From the NCBI RefSeq assembly GCF_040958095.1, contig NC_091208.1, positions 10,268,326 to 10,332,325 on the forward strand: DNA of 64,000 bases, written 5' to 3'. The notes under the pieces were generated by a model that saw only the letters and a list, made by a program, of their open reading frames with translations, did no database searches and was not told where the DNA came from. The DNA comes from Procambarus clarkii. Its lineage: Eukaryota; Arthropoda; Malacostraca; Decapoda; Cambaridae. Both the position numbers and the translations under genes were made by a program. Shown here in pieces: positions 9,950 through 20,500 of the stretch (within the stretch, counting starts at the first letter, position 1; the number at the start of each line of letters is the position of its first letter).

Positions 9950-10418
9950 TCTCTTGTGGGAATGTCAGTAGCTCCCAGAGTTAAGTGCTGGTCCAGTCAA
10001 GTCTTAGAGATGTACGAGCCCTCAGACCAACCCTTGCATGCCGGGAGCCAGGACCAGAATGAGCCAAACTGCCACCAGGTGGCAGCTCAGGTCACCCAGA
10101 GTCACAGCCAGCCTGCTATTCACTCGCTCACCTGGTTACAACATCCATCTTCTGATATCCCTGGAACAGTTCTGCTGGGGGATTTTGCTTTCTGATCTTT
10201 ATCCTTTCTCTTTCAAAATTGTGATTGGTAGACCCTGGCTTCAGTTTCTTGCAGGACCAGTGTCCATGTTCCTTAGATTCCTGGATGGGTAGGGGTTCTT
10301 GTGTGCTTGATTGTGATTGCATGTGCAATCACATGCCAGTTGCGTGTGATTGCATTTGACAGTTGGTGGAGTTTGGCTTGCCAGCCTTCATAGTCTGCCA
10401 ACATAACAGTATAATGGG
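9950..10418. other. Sequence between GSTK1 and third DIRS copy
   Basis: Moderate-GC sequence with no clear domain. Codon-like pieces near 10040-10290 could be decayed DIRS sequence upstream of the RT, but no motif proves it. Confidence 0.35.
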
Positions 10419-10815
10419 ATGATGTCTGAGCGCTTTCCAACACACTTGGTCCCAGAATTTCTGGACATATTGCGTAGTATGTCGGGGTCTTTGGTTGATA
10501 TAGTACTCCTCATGTCCAGTGTTTTGTTGACCAGCCCAGCCATGCGGAATTTGTTGACAAAAGTGTGCTTGCAACCCATCACAACCCATCGTTGCAAAGG
10601 GTGCCCCCACTTCTTTCTTGTCCCCAAGTGGAATACTTTAGAGGTTCATTTTATTTTTTACCTGTCAGTTCTCAAAGGGTTAATTTCTTCTCCCACGTTA
10701 CATATGACCACAGCATTTCAGGTTCACCAGGTGGTTTTGAACCGCTTTTGGCTTAGTTCATTAGATCTTTAGGAGGCTATTTGCACTTTTCATCCATCTG
10801 GGTTTTAGTTTTGAC
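10419..10815 (+). pseudogene. Third DIRS copy: reverse transcriptase fragment
   Basis: The frame from 10419 contains HFFLVPKWNTLEVHFIFYLS, then TLHMTTAFQV and FWLSSLDL. These align with the DIRS RT blocks LFLVPK-x-LVLDLSVLN, PTFRMTTA and W-x-SLDL (the last carrying the first catalytic aspartate). A stop follows directly where DAYWH is expected, and FHPSGF follows in place of IHPGFR. The copy is much more diverged than the pair at 1.2-9.4 kb. Confidence 0.75.
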
Positions 10816-10959
10816 TTGTGTTCAGTGGCGTTTAGTGTAACAGTGTTTTTTCCTATCTCGATAGCTGACTGGTGTGGGTGGGTTTAAACTCTTCCAGCTT
10901 ATCTGCAGGCCAGGAATCTGTTTTTTTCCCAGTTGGCTTGCTTCAGCTTTCTGGTTGGG

Positions 10960-13235
10960 ATTGATGTAAAATACTACAACTACCTCGATTGATTTCAGCA
11001 AATTGAACTTCAATATTAAACAGGTAAACTGGGAGCAAATAAACCAAGACTTCACAGAAATAAGCTGGGAAGAACAGCTAGAAAATGCAAACCTGAACCA
11101 GTGCCTGGAAAAAATAAGCTCATAGAACTAGTAATATGCTCAAACTAGATACCCCTAAAAAAAAAGAGGAAGAGATGCAGATTGGAAGAGGAACATCGTT
11201 CCCACTATAGGCGAAGAAAACTAATCACGAAACAACTTGAGTCGCACCCCATCTCAAGAATGGCGAAGAAGGTTAGGTAGAGAAATAGAAACAATTGAAT
11301 TAAAGCTACAAGAAGAATCACACAAAACCCAGGAGAGGCAAAGAGAGCAAAAGGTCATCAGTGAAATAGAGAAATCCTAAATATTTTTTCTCCTATGCAA
11401 AATCAAGATCAAAAACCACATCTAGTATCGGGCCCCTGCAAAATGGAGATGGAAGTTTCACCGATGACAACATAGAAATGAGCGAGTTACTGAGGAAGCA
11501 GTATGACTGTTTTCAGCGAGCCACTAGACACACTAAAGATTGATAACCAAATGAATTTTTCATGGATACGATACAACAACAAATCATGTATCAGACGTCA
11601 CCCTATCCCCACTGGATTTTGAAGAAGCCATAAACAGTATGCCTATACACTCTGCACCAGATTCTGATTCTTAGAACCCAATATTCATCAAGAACCGTAA
11701 AAAGCCGCTATCGCAGGCCCTCCACATTCTTTGGAGACAAAGCCTAGATACTGGCATTATCCCTGACATACTAAAAACAGTAGAGATAGCACCACACCAT
11801 AAAGGAGGAAATAAGGCAGAGGTAAAAAATTACAGATAGCACAAACATCGTACATCGTAAAAATCTTTGAGAGTGCTAAGAAGTGAGATCACAAAATACA
11901 TGGAATTACAGCATCTCCATAACCCTGGACAACATGGTTTCAGAATAGGGCGCTCTTGCCTGTCACAGTTGCTGGACCACTATGACATGGCCTTAGATGC
12001 CATGGAAGACAAACAAGATGCTGATGTGATTTACACAGATTTCGCAAAAGCCTTTGACAAATGTGACTATGGTGTTATTGCACATAAAATGCGTTCAAAA
12101 GGAATTAAGGGAAAAATAGGCAGATGGATCTACAATTTCCTGACTAACAGAACCCAACGTGTAATAGCCAACAAAATAAAATCCGGTCCATCTACCGTGA
12201 AGAGCTCAGTACCCCAAGGATACTGTGCTTGCTCCAGTACTTTTTTCTCATCCTCACTTCGAACATAGACAAGGATACAATCTATAGTACTGTATCATCC
12301 TTTGCAGATGACGCTAGGATTTTCATGAGAGAAGACAACATAGAGGACACAGCAAACCTCCAATCAGATGTAAATCATGTCTTTCTATGGGCTACAGAAA
12401 ATAATATGGTGCTTAAAGAAGATAAGTTCCAGCTTGTGCGCCACTGAAAAAATGAAAATATAAAAACGGAAACCACGTACAAAACTCAGTCAAATCACAA
12501 CATAGAACGAAAAAGCAATGTCGGAAGACCTTACCTTTAAATAACACAATAAAGTAGCCATCACAACTGCAAGAAAAATGACAGGTTGGATAACAAGAAC
12601 CTTTCACACTAGAGATGCTATACCGATGATGATACTTTTCAAAACGCTAGTGCTCTCTAGAGCGGAGTACTGCTTCACATTCACAGCCCCTTTCAAAGCT
12701 GGAGAAATTGCTGACCTGGGGAGCATGCAGAGATCTTTTACTGCTAGAATCCACTCAGTAAAACATCTAAACTACTGGGACCGACTAAAGAGCCTAAATC
12801 TGTATTTCCTTGAGCGCAGCTTGGAGAGATACATAATAATTTATACGTGGAAAATAGTAGAGGGGCTGGTCCCATACCTGTACACAGAAATAACATCACA
12901 TGAGACCAGGAGGCATGGATGGATGTGCAAAATACCCCCATTGAAAAGCAGAGGTGCAACAGGTACTCTGGGAGAAAACTTTATCAACATCAGTGGCCCG
13001 AGACTGTTCAACACGCTTCCACTACACATAAGGGGCATAACTGGCCGACCCCTCACAGTGTTCAAGAGAGAACTTGATAAGTACCTCCAAAGGATACCTG
13101 ATCAACCAGGCTGTGATTCATACATCAGGCTGCAAGCAGCCGCATCCAATAGCCTGTTTGACAGTCCAGCAACGAGGAGGCCTGGTAGACGACCGGGCCG
13201 CGGGGACACTAAGCCCCGGAAGCACCTCAAGGTAA
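10960..13235 (+). mobile_element. CR1/Jockey-like LINE, 5'-truncated and decayed, inserted in third DIRS
   Basis: RT motifs occur in three frames. In 11867-12268: QHGFRIGRSCLSQLLDHYDM then DVIYTDFAKAFDKCDYG (motif A). In 12229-12447: SSFADDARIF (motif C, F/Y-x-DD). In 12578-13240: thumb and C-terminal region with SRAEYC, SMQRSFTARI, YWDRLKSLNLYFLERS and FNTLPLHIR. The upstream piece near 11590-11700 has SMPIHSAP, matching the LINE fragment captured in the macrosatellite. The element ends in a short repeat (AAGGTAAGGTAAG), like the 3' ends of CR1/L2/Jockey-type LINEs. Frameshifts near 12240 and 12450-12580 and early stops make it inactive. DIRS RT lies to its left and DIRS RNase H to its right, so it split that element. 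Clade not certain. Confidence 0.82.
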
Positions 13236-13489
13236 GGTAAGATACCTCCTTCCCTCTTCCACTGTAGCAGCTGCTCTACTTTCTCCAACTGGTAGTGGGG
13301 AGGTCTCAGTTTTTCCATCAGGGCCTCAAACACCATGTGGACGGCCTCAACTTGCCTTGCATGGAACTTGGCCACTTTATCCAGTTGGCATCCTTTTGCT
13401 GGTGTTGGGACAGTGCATCACATGCCCTGCTTCACTTAAGGGGAATCTTGCATTGCCATTTTCCTTTTCTGGCTTTGTGAGGTTCAGTT

Positions 13490-13740
13490 CCATGGTGATC
13501 TCCATTGGTTGAGCTGTTCATGGATGCATCGAACCTCTACTGTTTCTTCATCTCCCAGCTGTCGCCATGAAAATTGGGACGCCTCCTCGGCCACAATGGG
13601 CATATACCTTGCTGCAGGAATTTGCAGTTGTTTGGACAGCAGTTCAGCACATTCAACTTCAACAGGGCTTTGCTCTGTCTTTATGTAGATTTCTCTGCTG
13701 TAGTTTATTGCCCCAACAGTGGTGGTTCAGTCATTATCTT
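13490..13740 (+). pseudogene. Third DIRS copy: RNase H fragment
   Basis: Pieces LFMDAS (FTDAS equivalent), LLQEFAVVWTAVQHIQLQQG (the EFAAVWFALRRV helix) and VDFSAVVYCPNSGGSV (HLE-CSPVVHCLN-GGSL) follow the order of the inner DIRS copy. The segment 13235-13490 is probably the connecting part of the same element but is too decayed to prove. Confidence 0.65.
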
Positions 13741-13741
13741 C

Positions 13742-14010
13742 CAATGTTTGCACTTTTCTTGATATCCTTAAAAAAGCAAGAGTAACGCCAATTCATAAAG
13801 GAAGCGAGACAGTTGTCATAACCAGTTACAAACCAATATCAAGTCTACCTATACTCTCAAAAATATTTGAAAAATTATTTACAGACAGCTCTATTCCTAC
13901 ATTGTAAAACTCAACATAGTCCTTGCCAGTTTGGCTTCTGTGGCCAAAAGAATTCCAATGATGTCATTATTAGTCGGGTTCATATAATCTACACAGCCCT
14001 TGACAAAAAA
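13742..14010 (+). pseudogene. LINE reverse transcriptase fragment
   Basis: LDILKKARVTPIHKGSETVV followed by ITSYKPISSLPILSKIFEKL is the standard non-LTR RT opening (A-x-V-x-PIFKGG...YRPIS-LP-x-SKIFEK). A continuation in another frame carries the QFGF block near 13928. It ends near an A12 run at 14006-14017. It interrupts the DIRS RNase H/recombinase interval. Confidence 0.78.
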
Positions 14011-14179
14011 AAAAAAGAGTTCACACTAACCCAGCCAGCAGCCCTAGGGCATTCTGGAAATTTTTTCCAAGATGACTGCCTCTCACTAGAGGTCTCAAGA
14101 GTTCATTTCACACACAACCTACTGCGCACACATTTTGAATGGGTACGATATGTGCAAAAAGTGTTTTCTCGGTTGGCAC

Positions 14180-15172
14180 AGTTTCCCACCGACTGAGTTT
14201 TCTCGGTTGGCACAGCACAGTAGTTAAGGATGATTTTCTTCTGGCTTAGACTTCCAGCTGGCAGGTTGTGAAGCCTCACACTCTTCCATTAAAGCATTGT
14301 CTGAGTTAGGTAATGGTTTTCTTCTCCACCATTTTTAGCTAAGAATAAGACTTATGTTTTTTGGCTGAGGGTGTATCATATACTCTGTACTGTGTCTGCG
14401 TTGTGGCATTATTTGTGCACTGCTTATGCTCTTTAAGTTGAGGCCTTGTTTGCCAACCCCTTGTATCATGTCCCCTGTTCCAAAGCAAGCTCTTCCAGGT
14501 TATGCGAAGGGTGGTTCACGTCACACAGTCTGCTGTGTATTCTTTCTCATGATTTACTGAAAATTCACTGCTCTGATGCTCACAGCTAAAGTTCTTCTGC
14601 CTAGGCACCCTTCTGCCATTTTCTCATGGATAATCCCTGGCTTCATTTTTCTGTTAGCTAATTTTTTTTTTAAGAAATGCCGGCTGCTTCTACCCAGACA
14701 TTGTTTAGTTAGTTCAGCTATTGAGGGGTCCTTCCCAATAATTGTGTTGATTGTAACAAAATCCCTTTTTCTGGTGGGGCCCTCAGTAGCTTCTTATTCT
14801 GGCCCTGTTTCTATCTTTCACGTGGCGTGGAAGGGTTTGATCTGGGTGGGTTGTGAGCAAGGAGGTAGGCTGTCTGGGACCTCAGGTGACCTAGACAGCC
14901 ACCTGGTGGTGATCAGATGCATCACGGAAGAGTATGCAATTGTCACTTGCTTCATTACCATCGGGTGCCAAATTCTCTTCAAGCAGTTGCTTGTTTTGTT
15001 GCACTTCAGCTTTCTGTAGAGAACCATATTCTAGGCTTGACTTCCTATAGGCAAGGGTGGGTCTCTGACATTTGGTGCATTTTCCTAAGGTTTGGCTGGG
15101 TCAGCGCTTACCTCGGAGGTACGTAATGTAACGGTAAATGACCAGGAAAGGTCATTTCATTACAATGAAGGC
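14180..15172 (+). pseudogene. Third DIRS copy: recombinase remnant, ICR trace and right end
   Basis: Near 14465-14575 a remnant reads as MRRVVHVTQSAVYSFSHDLL, aligning with QVVRRVIKSSQPAVYPRTHDIR of the inner copy, so the histidine of the H-x-x-R motif is still visible. Near 14735-14795 a degenerate ICR is visible (TTGATTGTAACA, then TTTTTCTGGTGGGGCCC), and near 15142-15172 a terminus-like CATTTCATTACAATGAAGG occurs. Together with 10419-10815 and 13490-13740 this gives a third DIRS copy running in the same direction. Confidence 0.6.
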
Positions 15173-15744
15173 TTGATTATTTCTAGCCTTTTATATACTT
15201 ACCAACACTGCCTTGTAAATTTTATTTGTGAAAATATTTTATGATTTCTTATTCTCCAAAGATATGCCAAATTAAAAGCTGTATATTTTAGCCAAATAAA
15301 AGTAGAAATTATTTGTGTTTTAACTACTAAACTACTTTATTACTATATTTGCATAGTAGTTAATCAATGGTACATTTACTGTAGCTTAAATAAACCAAGC
15401 ACAAATGTCTTCCAAGCATATTGTGCAGTCTTTACGACCTGTGCAACTGCTAGTAAAGTAATTATTTAGTCTGTTACTGTACACAATGTTACTGTTAGTG
15501 AGAGGCGTCTGAGAGTTCTATATTTCTACTTGAACATGCTTCACATTGCAGGTATTAGATGGGAAATATTTTAGTACAGTAATTGCAAAATAGTAATGGC
15601 AAAATTTAGTAATTGCTAAATTTTCAATAGTTGGTTTCCCAAAGTCAGGCACGGAAAGATCTCTCTAAATCAGAGAGCCAACTGCTGACATTTCCCAGGA
15701 TGCAATTTACAATAGTTTTCTAACTCCTGGGGGCATGTTTAATA
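15173..15744. other. AT-rich unannotated spacer
   Basis: No frames, motifs or tandem repeats stand out. Confidence 0.5.
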
Positions 15745-15865
15745 CTAGGTTAACAGAGGCATCTGGTAAAAGGAAACATTGCCCAAATGCTATAGTTCTG
15801 CCATAAGAATTAAACCGAAGACCTTTTGGCTGTGACCTGACTGCAAGCACCACTATGCCACTGGA
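15745..15865 (-). repeat. tRNA-like SINE head
   Basis: On the - strand the sequence has a polymerase III A-box-like TGGCATAGTGG and, about 40 bases on, a B-box-like GGTTTAATTC (one change from GGTTCRANNC). The arrangement suits a tRNA-derived SINE. It is not a functional tRNA: no clean cloverleaf is evident. Confidence 0.4.
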
Positions 15866-15939
15866 AAAACAGTACAGTACTTGCAAAACTACTAACTGCA
15901 GGAAATTACAACAAACATAATAAGGTGAGTACGTACTTG

Positions 15940-16300
15940 AGTCAGATGCCCCCTCCCTTTCCAGCCTGTTGCCGTCATGAGGGGATGGGCGACTGCCGGA
16001 GTGGGATGCTCAGTATGACAGCATGTCCTCTTGCCTTTTGAAGCCTTATGCTCCTGCTGCTGTCTTCATTAATTTTGCTAGTTGCTTTTTCTTCTTCTTT
16101 CAAATGTTTCATTTTTCCTCCTCACCTCTCCTTTCTGATTGTTCTCTTCCTGCTGACTTTTTGCCATTCTTGAATATTCTTTCCGATGCTTTCTGTTTTG
16201 ATGCCGGGTGTTTGGGGAGGCACACACACACACACACACACACACAATTCAAAAGGTGACACCCCTAGGGTCAACACTTGCAGCAGAGGAGCTCCAGCAT
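15940..16300 (+). mobile_element. I-clade LINE 5' UTR fragment
   Basis: Aligns with the 5' UTR of the intact LINE at 48150-48420: shared phrases GACTGCCGGAGTG/GGCTGCCGGAGTG, ATGCTCCTGCTGCTGTC/GTGCTCCTGCTGCCGTC, TTTTGATGCCGGGTG/TTTTGACGCCCGGGTG and GGGGAGGCA/TGAGGAGGCA. It carries a (CA)13 microsatellite at 16221-16246 and has no ORF downstream, so it is a 3'-deleted relict or an internal fragment. Confidence 0.7.
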
Positions 16301-16734
16301 AATTCAACAATCCTAAGTATTATAGTACAGGTTGATGGTAGTGAGTGGTGTCCCAGAGAACATAAAGGTATAATGCTCTTGAAAAATAGGTGAGATAACA
16401 GGAAAGTGCCAAGGGAAGTGAAAAATCGGATTAACGATTATTTTCATATTAACATATTATTTTCATATTTCATATTAACATGTTAATATTAACATGTTTA
16501 ATATTAACTGTAATCGGGACTGGATGAAAAAACGTAAAAATGACCCCTCACTTGCTCTAGTGCTCTTGGGAGGTGGTATATCTTTGGAGTGTATAAATAC
16601 TCCGAAATTACCATCTCTTTTAAGGGTCTGAGCAGGTGGTGGAGTGGGTTAAGGCGTACCTGTTATGCCAGTTGCTGGAAGGCTTCTGTTGCTGGCTTCT
16701 GTGCTATCTGTATCTATGTATCTATCTCGATAGA

Positions 16735-16882
16735 TACAGCGATAGCAGGCGGCTTGACGTTTGCGAGGCACTACACATCAAGAAGTCAACACCAGCAATC
16801 AACAGCCAATTATTGCACAACTATATTCTACCCACCTCAAGACTCCGCTCCAATATAGAAGCATCAAGAAATATGGACCAAT
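16735..16882 (+). pseudogene. Penelope-like element, C-terminal end of ORF
   Basis: A frame ending at 16882 reads RRLDVCEALHIKKSTPAINS, resembling the end of the GIY-YIG endonuclease domain of Penelope-like ORFs (family pattern L-x-I-x-EAL-x-I-x-K-x-x-P-x-x-N). It is followed directly by sequence of the element's pLTR, in the correct order for a tandem junction of two copies. Only about 50 residues remain. Confidence 0.5.
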
Positions 16883-16899
16883 AGGCTTTCTACAAACAC

Positions 16900-17184
16900 T
16901 TCTATTCAATATCCATTGTTTCGTGTTCTGTCTTGTGTAGATGAAATTAATACCCTATTAATACTCTTGTTCTGTCTTGTGTTGATGAAATTAATACCCT
17001 ATTAATACCACATCTTGTTCTGTCTTGTGTTAATGCCACATCACCCCTTCCACCTCACTCAAATGTAGATATAAAATCGGAGATGCGTAAGTTCTATTCA
17101 GTTGTGTATTTGTGAACTAAAGTCTTTGAAAATGTAATAAGTTTTACGAAACGCGCTCGTGTCGCGTCAGACTAGAAATAAAAA
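16900..17184 (+). mobile_element. Penelope-like element pLTR
   Basis: Contains three imperfect copies of a roughly 43-bp unit (GTTCTGTCTTGTGT...ACCCTATTAATAC) starting at 16927, 16969 and 17014, then a hammerhead-like fold and the start of an ORF at 17185. Penelope-like retroelements are known to carry hammerhead motifs in such terminal repeats between tandem copies. Confidence 0.6.
17121..17173 (+). ncRNA. Hammerhead ribozyme remnant (Penelope type)
   Basis: Stem I AGTCT (17121-17125) pairs with AGACT (17169-17173). Stem III ACGCG (17151-17155) pairs with CGCGT (17163-17167) around a 7-base loop. The GAAA core box is at 17148-17151, and the expected cleavage-site C is 17168. A stem II can form from AAAAT and GTTTT. 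The conserved CUGANGA box, however, reads CTTTGAA here, so the G5 and A6 positions are lost and self-cleavage is unlikely. Confidence 0.55.
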
Positions 17185-17337
17185 ATGAATTTTGGAGAAT
17201 TGATTTTTTATTTACCTCCAACAGTGAAACGAAATGTACGAAAGATTGAGAAAATTCGTGTTAGAATTATTAATCTTACTTTTTCGGTCATATTTAATAA
17301 TATATGTCTACAGGAAAGACTGCTACCAAAATATACT
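17185..17337 (+). pseudogene. Penelope-like element, N-terminal start of ORF (truncated)
   Basis: ATG at 17185 opens MNFGELIFYLPPTVKRNVRK and continues with FNNICLQERLLPKYTNI. The latter resembles the N-terminal region of Penelope-like ORFs (F-x-x-x-C-x-x-x-x-L-x-PKY). The frame runs into an AT microsatellite and is lost. Confidence 0.5.
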
Positions 17338-17361
17338 AATATATATATATATATATATATA
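17338..17361. repeat. (AT)n microsatellite
   Basis: Uninterrupted TA repeats at the right edge of the Penelope fragment. Confidence 0.9.
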
Positions 17362-17700
17362 TTACCCAGGGCCAAACACTATTTCCTTGTGTAAATTCAT
17401 ACATCGCTGTAAAAATTTATACAATGTCACGAAACAGAGATTTAGGTAAATGTATAGAGAAGGAAATGTAAAAGACATTGCTGAAAACCTTTATCTGTAG
17501 CAGTCCGAATCATTATCCCTTTTCCCTTCATCTTCCCCTTCCTTCCCTCCCCCTCACCCTCTCTTCCTCTCTCCCTCTCTTCTCTACAAACTTTTGCATT
17601 TTCTCCCCATCAAACAGTGGCTGTCAATATAGTTGGGAAAACATTAAATCAGCATTTACATGAGATGAAGTTAGGGTGCCCTTATTACACTGAGTCTCCG
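17362..17700 (+). repeat. Macrosatellite 5' module, copy 1
   Basis: Aligns with 57155-57445 (shared ATTACCC, TACATCGCTGTAAAA, ACAATGTCAC and CCCATCAAAC phrases). In both places it precedes the 33-bp module A, so it belongs to the same composite repeat family. Confidence 0.75.
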
Positions 17701-17777
17701 TTAAATGACGAATCTGAGTTATTAATATAAGTGCAATAGTGTAATTTGGCATTACATATCAAGGCTGATCTCTCTCC

Positions 17778-18318
17778 TTGTGGCCACCTGCTGACTCTAG
17801 GCTTACTGCTCTGTGGCCACCTGCTGGCTCTAGGCTTAGTGCTCTGTGGCCACCTGGTGACTCTAGGCTTACTGCTCTGTGGCTACTTACTGCCTCTAGA
17901 CTTACTGCTCTGTGGCCACCTGCTGGCTCTAGGCTTACTGCTCTGTGGCCACCTGCTGGCTCTAGGCTTACTGCTCTGTGGCGCCCTGCTGGCTCTAGGC
18001 TTACTGCTCTGTGGCCACCTGCTGGCGCTAGGCTTACTGCTCTGTGGCCACCTGCTGGCTCTAGGCTTACTGCTCTGTGACCACCTGCTGGCTCTAGGCT
18101 TACTGCTCTGTGGCCACCTGCTGGCTCTAGGCTTACTGCTCTGTGGCCACCTGCTGGCTCTAGGCTTACTGCTCTGTGGCCACCTGCTGGCTCTAAGCTT
18201 ACTGCTCTGTGGCCACCTGCTGGCTCTAGGCTTACTGCTCTGTGGCCACCTGCTGGCTCTAGGCTTACTGCTCTGTGGCCACCTGCTGGCTCTAGGCTTA
18301 CTGCTCTGTGGCCACCTG
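17778..18318 (+). repeat. 33-bp minisatellite, module A (about 16 copies)
   Basis: Monomer: CTGTGGCCACCTGCTGGCTC followed by TAGGCTTACTGCT. Monomers differ by only a few bases. 33 is a multiple of three and the monomer lacks stops in several frames, which produces long open frames on both strands; these are not considered genes. Confidence 0.95.
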
Positions 18319-18480
18319 ACCGTAACACTAACATTAAAAATCACCTGTTGAATGGTTAAATTTTGACAACTACTGGCCTCAGAACAGGGTACACAGTAGC
18401 TGAATGTCCCCAACACTAACAAATGCGACGATCACCGTATTACACAGTAGATATATGATCCCAGCCCGCTGCCGACAGCA
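18319..18480 (+). repeat. Macrosatellite C-flank segment (copy outside the main block)
   Basis: Contains ATCACCTGTTGAA, CTGGCCTCAGAACA and GGTACACAGTAGCT phrases, matching the segment that follows module C in the main block (for example 25405-25530). Confidence 0.75.
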
Positions 18481-18645
18481 AAGTTTAATGGGTGCTTTGT
18501 GCACTCAAAATTTTAAAACTTTCAGTATTAATTAAGGAATAAAGAACACTGTTTCCCAAAAATGGTGGGTTTTCTGAGTGGAAGAAAACGTATGTCTGGA
18601 AGCTGACTTTAACCGCCCCAAGCTGCGCGCGCATTGACCCGAGGT

Positions 18646-18653
18646 TATATAAA
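18646..18653 (+). promoter_or_regulatory. TATA box
   Basis: TATATAAA in a GC-richer context, about 125 bases upstream of an ATG. It leaves room for a start site near 18675-18685 and a 5' leader of about 95 bases. Confidence 0.45.
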
Positions 18654-18773
18654 CCAGGACGGAGACGGCGTGGGCCCCCTTTCACAAGCCAGCAGCTGCT
18701 CTTACATAACGACTCACTGCTGCTCAGCGAGTCGTAAACACAGAAGTTTAGCCCGCTCAACTGTTCTCCCAGC

Positions 18774-18851
18774 ATGGACCCTACACCAGTTCCTCTCGAC
18801 AACGACGAGGAGCGTCCCGTCAGGGGCGTCCTGCCCTTCTCAACATTTAAG
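18774..18851 (+). CDS. Candidate first coding exon (unknown protein)
   Basis: ATG at 18774 in a good context (CCCAGCATGG) opens 26 codons beginning MDPTPVPLDNDEERP and ending FSTFK, with AAG|GTAGTG as a possible donor at 18851/18852. The acidic, proline-containing start resembles a real N-terminus, and a TATA box lies at the expected distance upstream. No downstream exon could be linked with confidence. A possible acceptor precedes 22043 (TTCCTTATTACAG), but its frame soon stops. The product is not recognised. It could also belong to a mobile element. Confidence 0.35.
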
Positions 18852-19129
18852 GTAGTGTTTGTGTTTTGTTGGCGCGCCAGACCAGTGTTTGTGTCGTTGG
18901 CGCGTCGGACCAGTGTTTGTCTCTGTGTTGGCGCGCGCGCTCTGATGCACGCCTGCTGGTTCAGCCTTGGTGACCAAATGCAGGTGCAGTGGTCCTAGAG
19001 GGGGTGGTGACCCTCGGTGTTATGGGGCACTGGTTTTCTCCAGTAGGTGGCTGTAATTTGGAGCACACTCGGGAGGAGGCCTGACCACTTCCCCCCCCCA
19101 CCCCCACCCTCTCCAGTCGACGTGAGGCT
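18852..19129. repeat. Short imperfect repeats behind the candidate exon
   Basis: Three copies of a roughly 28-30-base unit with GTGTTTGT and GTTGGCGCG cores between 18854 and 18945, then a C-rich stretch near 19090-19112. No coding signal. Confidence 0.6.
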
Positions 19130-19770
19130 TTACATTCAGGTTTGTTTTAACTTTTGCTTATTGCCTATAAGTTATTAGGTAAAGTCAGCTAGGTTAGGCT
19201 AGCTGCCGAGTCACAGGCCTCTGGCCACTAGCTTTGTTTTCATGGACTAGTTTTTCCATAAGTTTCCTTAACTTATTAATGAATTTAATGCAGTGTCAAG
19301 CCCCATGTTTCTTTTGCAGGTTGTACATTTAGGTTTATTTAACTTTTGCTTATTGCCTTTAAGTTATTAGGGAAAGTCAGCTAGGTTAGGCTAGCTGCTG
19401 TGTCACACGCCTCTGGCCCCTAGCTTTGTTTTCATGGACTTGTTTTCCCACAAGTTTCCTTAATTTACTACTGAAATTTATGCAGTGTCAAGCTGCATGT
19501 TTCTTTAGCTGGTTTTACATTTGTTTGTTTAACTTTTGCTATTGCCTTTAAGTTATTAGGTAAAGTTAGCTAGGTTAGGCTAGCTGCAGTGTCACAGGCC
19601 TCTGGCCCCTAGCTTTGTTTTATGGATTTGTTTTTCCATAAGTTTCCTTAATTTACAGTATTAATGAATCTTATGCGGTGTCAAGCTGTGTGTTTCTTTG
19701 CTGGTTTTACATTTATGTTTGTTTAACCTCTGCTTTGCCTTTTATGTGATTATGTAAAGTCAGCCATGAT
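19130..19770 (+). repeat. About 190-bp tandem repeat, 3.3 copies
   Basis: Phrases TTAACTTTTGCTTATTGCCT, AGTCAGCTAGGTTAGGCTAG and CATAAGTTTCCTTAA recur at about 19147, 19337, 19530 and (partly) 19722. Units are diverged by point changes and small indels. Confidence 0.9.
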
Positions 19771-19844
19771 GTGTTAGTTGTAGGCGTCTCCAGGCGTCTC
19801 GTCGGGCCGGTTTAGCCCGCACGTTCGTCCCCAGATGTTCTTGC

Positions 19845-20500
19845 CTGGCCGGTTTAGCCCGCACGTTTGTCCCAGACGTTGTCGTAAGTCCGGTGTAGCC
19901 CGGTACATTTGTTCCCAGACATTTCGTCCGGCTGGTATAGCCGGCACGTTCGTACCCAGACGTTTTCGTCTGGCCGGTGTAGCCCGGTACATTTGTTCCC
20001 AGACGTTTCGTCCGGCTGGTATAGCCGGCACGTTCGTACCCAGACGTTTTCGTCTGGCCGGTGTAGCCCGGTACATTTGTTCCCAGACGTTTCGTCCAGC
20101 TGGTATAGCCAGCACGTTCGTACCCAGACGTTTTCGTCTGGCCGGTGTAACCCAGTACATTTGTTCCCAGACGTTTCGTCCGGCTGGTATAGCCAGCACG
20201 TTCGTACCCAGACGTTTTCGTCTGGCCTGTGTAGCCCGGTACATTTGTTCCCAGACGTTTCGTCCAGCTGGTATAGCCAGCACGTTCGTACCCAGACGTT
20301 TTCGTCTGGCCGGTGTAGCCCGGTACAGTTGTTCCCAGACGTTTCGTCCAGCTGGTATAGCCGGCATGTTCGTACCCAGACGTTTCGTCTGGCCGGTGTA
20401 GCCCGGTACATTTGTCCCAGACGTCTCGTCCGGCTGGTATAGCCGGCACGTTCGTACCCAGACGTTTTCGTCTGGCCGGTGTAGCCCGGTACGTCAATTC
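19845..20500 (+). repeat. 84-bp hairpin-rich minisatellite (about 7.5 copies)
   Basis: Each 84-base monomer is two related half-units. One contains CCGGCTGGTATAGCCGG (6-bp arms). The other contains CCAGACGTTTTCGTCTGG (perfect 7-bp arms, TTTT loop) next to CCGGTGTAGCCCGG. Stem-forming positions are largely preserved between copies. Long frames on both strands follow from the length being a multiple of three. Confidence 0.93.

Noticed and set aside
16630-16735. Possible second tRNA-like SINE head (GGTGGTGGAGTGGGTTAAGG)
   Set aside because: An A-box-like phrase is present, but no convincing B box follows at the right distance.
17746-18422. Open frames of about 200 codons in module A, and similar ones over module C (24938-25460, 61369-61842) and the 84-bp array (19760-20611)
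   Set aside because: Monomer lengths of 33 and 84 are multiples of three. Frames are open on several strands at once with only repeat peptides and no domain or start context.
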